Positions 5,250 to 6,233 of a stretch of DNA of 6,233 nucleotides are shown piece after piece. The DNA comes from Pseudomonadota bacterium (GTDB taxonomy: Bacteria > Pseudomonadota > Alphaproteobacteria > ATCC43930 > CGMCC-115725), in contig JAJYIC010000160.1 of the NCBI GenBank assembly GCA_021790295.1, forward strand, positions 1 to 6,233. Direction: 5' to 3'. Below the pieces are notes generated by a model, which saw only the letters and a program-made list of their open reading frames with translations, was not told where the DNA came from and ran no database searches. A program made the translations under genes and the position numbers. The number at the start of each line of letters is the position of its first letter. The stretch's first letter is position 1.

Positions 5250-5825
5250 ATGGCACGCAGTCAGAGCGAAAGGCGAGGCCGCGGCGAGGGCGAGCGCCAA
5301 ACGCGCGAAGAATCCGAGTTTGCGGAAAGGCTCGTCAGCATCAACCGCGTCGCCAAGGTGGTCAAAGGCGGCCGGCGTTTCGGTTTTGCCGCTCTCGTCG
5401 TCGTCGGCGACCGCAAAGGGCGGGTCGGCTATGGCGCCGGCAAGGCCCGCGAAGTGCCGGAAGCGATCCGCAAAGCGACCGAGCAGGCGCGCCGCGGCAT
5501 GATCCGCGTGCCCTTGCGCGAAGGGCGCACCTTGCACCACGATATAAGGGCGGGTTACGGCGCGGGAGAGATCATCATGCGCGCGGCCCTACCCGGGACC
5601 GGGATCATCGCCGGAGGCCCTTTGCGGGCGATCTTCGAAGCGCTCGGAGTGCATGACGTGGGCGCGAAATCGCTCGGCAGCTCCAACCCGCACAATATGA
5701 TCAAGGCGGCTTTCCGCGCCCTTTCGGGGTTGATGAGCCCGCGCATGGTGGCCTCTCGGCGCGGCAAAAAGGTCGGCGAGATCCTCGGCGGCCGCGAGAG
5801 CGCGGGGCGCGGAGAAGCGGCATGA
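5250..5825 (+). CDS. rpsE: 30S ribosomal protein S5
   Basis: S5 lies at the mRNA entry channel with S3 and S4 and influences decoding fidelity; mutations in its N-terminal loop give spectinomycin resistance in E. coli. The 191-residue product has a charged N-terminal extension (1-24), then the double-stranded RNA-binding fold with the S5 signature from about 40 to 76 (GGRRFGFAALVVVGDRKGRVGYGAGK...). The spectinomycin loop NRVAKVVKGG (32-41) looks wild type. The C-terminal domain contains GTGIIAGGPLRAIFEALGV and AKSLGSSNPHNMIKA, and the tail is Gly- and Glu-rich. AGAGGA at 5239-5244 is the ribosome binding site. The ATG is 18 nt after rplR, and the stop overlaps rpmD by 4 nt. Secure identification. 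Confidence 0.97.
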   Translation: MARSQSERRGRGEGERQTREESEFAERLVSINRVAKVVKGGRRFGFAALVVVGDRKGRVGYGAGKAREVPEAIRKATEQARRGMIRVPLREGRTLHHDIRAGYGAGEIIMRAALPGTGIIAGGPLRAIFEALGVHDVGAKSLGSSNPHNMIKAAFRALSGLMSPRMVASRRGKKVGEILGGRESAGRGEAA

Positions 5826-6061
5826 AAAGCGCAAAACCGGCGAGCGCAGGACAGGCGAGTGCAGGACAGGTGAGCGCAAAACGGGTGACCGTCGTCCAGT
5901 TCGGAAGCCCGATCGGCCGGCGCGCCGATCAGGAGGCGACCCTCAAAGGCCTCGGCCTCAACAAAAGGCACCGCCGGCGCAGCCTTCTAGACACCCCCTC
6001 GGTTCGCGGCATGATCGCCAAGGTGAAACACCTCGTCCGCATCGAAAAGGAAGAGGGATGA
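5822..6061 (+). CDS. rpmD: 50S ribosomal protein L30 with repeat-extended N-terminus
   Basis: L30 is a small ferredoxin-like-fold protein of the 50S that binds 23S rRNA. The core from residue 20 (KRVTVVQFGSPIG...GLGLNKRH...LDTPSVRGMIAKVKHLVRI) matches alphaproteobacterial L30. From the ATG at 5822 the product is 79 aa, longer than the usual 59-65. The excess lies in the first 21 residues, built of four five-residue units (KSAKP, ASAGQ, ASAGQ, VSAKR) encoded by 15-bp repeats. Two starts are plausible. The ATG overlaps the rpsE stop as ATGA and has GGAG at 5811-5814, 7 nt upstream. The GTG at 5870 (codon 17) gives a canonical 63-residue protein and has AGGA at 5862-5865, 4 nt upstream. Identity is secure; the start is uncertain. 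Confidence 0.9.
   Translation: MKSAKPASAGQASAGQVSAKRVTVVQFGSPIGRRADQEATLKGLGLNKRHRRRSLLDTPSVRGMIAKVKHLVRIEKEEG
5825..5884 (+). repeat. Four-copy 15-bp in-frame tandem repeat at the rpmD 5' end
   Basis: The units are AAAAGCGCAAAACCG (5825-5839), GCGAGCGCAGGACAG (5840-5854), GCGAGTGCAGGACAG (5855-5869) and GTGAGCGCAAAACGG (5870-5884). The two middle copies differ at one base; the outer two share AGCGCAAAAC. Each unit keeps the reading frame and encodes x-Ser-Ala-x-x. The middle copies carry AGGA, which resembles a ribosome binding site. Confidence 0.85.
5911..5930 (+). repeat. Inverted repeat inside rpmD
   Basis: GATCGGC (5911-5917) and GCCGATC (5924-5930) are exact reverse complements flanking the six-base loop CGGCGC. 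It lies within codons for the SPIGRRADQ segment of L30. It could form a short stem-loop, but chance in GC-rich coding DNA is a sufficient explanation. Confidence 0.5.
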
Positions 6062-6233
6062 AGCTCAACGAGATCGCCGACCGCAAGGGCGCCCACCACC
6101 GTTCGAAACGGCTTGGACGCGGCATCGGTTCGGGCAAAGGCAAGACCGCGGCGCGCGGAGGCAAAGGCCAGACGGCGCGCAGCGGCGTCGCCCTCGCCGG
6201 TTTCGAAGGCGGCCAGACCCCGCTCCACCGCCG
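6058..6233 (+). CDS. rplO: 50S ribosomal protein L15, 5' part only
   Basis: L15 is a 23S rRNA-binding protein that joins late in 50S assembly and threads a long basic N-terminal extension into the subunit interior. Only the first 58 codons are in the window; the gene runs off the right edge. The visible part has the typical opening MKLNEIADRKGAHHRSKRLG, the glycine- and lysine-rich GRGIGSGKGKTAARGGKGQ segment (20-38) and FEGGQTPLHRR, all characteristic of L15. The ATG overlaps the rpmD stop as ATGA, and AAGGAAG at 6047-6053 is a suitable ribosome binding site. In this operon type secY normally follows rplO, but that lies outside the window. Identification is confident; completeness cannot be judged. 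Confidence 0.95.
   Translation, partial: MKLNEIADRKGAHHRSKRLGRGIGSGKGKTAARGGKGQTARSGVALAGFEGGQTPLHR

Noticed and set aside
1..6233. Mobile elements, CRISPR arrays, tRNA or rRNA genes
   Set aside because: The window is filled by ribosomal-protein genes with gaps of at most 21 nt between them; no such structure fits and none was seen.

Overview
The window is a stretch of a large ribosomal-protein operon on the + strand, from the tail of an S10-type cluster into the spc cluster. The order is [rplB tail]-rpsS-rplV-rpsC-rplP-rpmC-rpsQ-rplN-rplX-rplE-rpsN-rpsH-rplF-rplR-rpsE-rpmD-rplO. All genes point the same way. Fifteen are complete; rplO runs off the right edge and only a probable stop codon of rplB remains at the left edge. 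The content and order match the conserved bacterial arrangement, with no insertion, gap, mobile element or RNA gene.

The DNA is GC-rich (roughly two thirds G+C by eye). The protein sequences look alphaproteobacterial: S19 with a TRTFYGH-type C-terminus, long zinc-free S14 of 101 aa, S8 of 132 aa, L6 of 177 aa, and L30 with a GSPI...GLGLNK...DTPSVRGMIAKV core. A closer placement is not safe from sequence reading alone; parts of S19 recall Rhodospirillales-like sequences, but that is a weak impression.

The genes are packed almost without spacers. Adjacent pairs overlap by 4 nt (ATGA: rplP/rpmC, rpsQ/rplN, rpsE/rpmD, rpmD/rplO), overlap by 1 nt (TAATG: rplV/rpsC), or are separated by 1 to 21 nt. 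This implies one polycistronic mRNA and translational coupling. No room exists for a separate spc promoter between rpsQ and rplN. No stretch over 300 bases lacks a gene. Starts are mostly ATG, with GTG for rpsS, rpsQ and rplE and possibly rpmD.

The products are 30S proteins (S19, S3, S17, S14, S8, S5) and 50S proteins (L22, L16, L29, L14, L24, L5, L6, L18, L30, L15), co-expressed for ribosome assembly. I see no undescribed system here. The points worth a second look are small: a four-copy, 15-bp in-frame tandem repeat that lengthens the N-terminus of L30 and makes its start ambiguous; a strong inverted repeat directly after the rplV start codon; a perfect 9-bp inverted repeat inside rplX; and start-codon ambiguities at rplP and rpsH.
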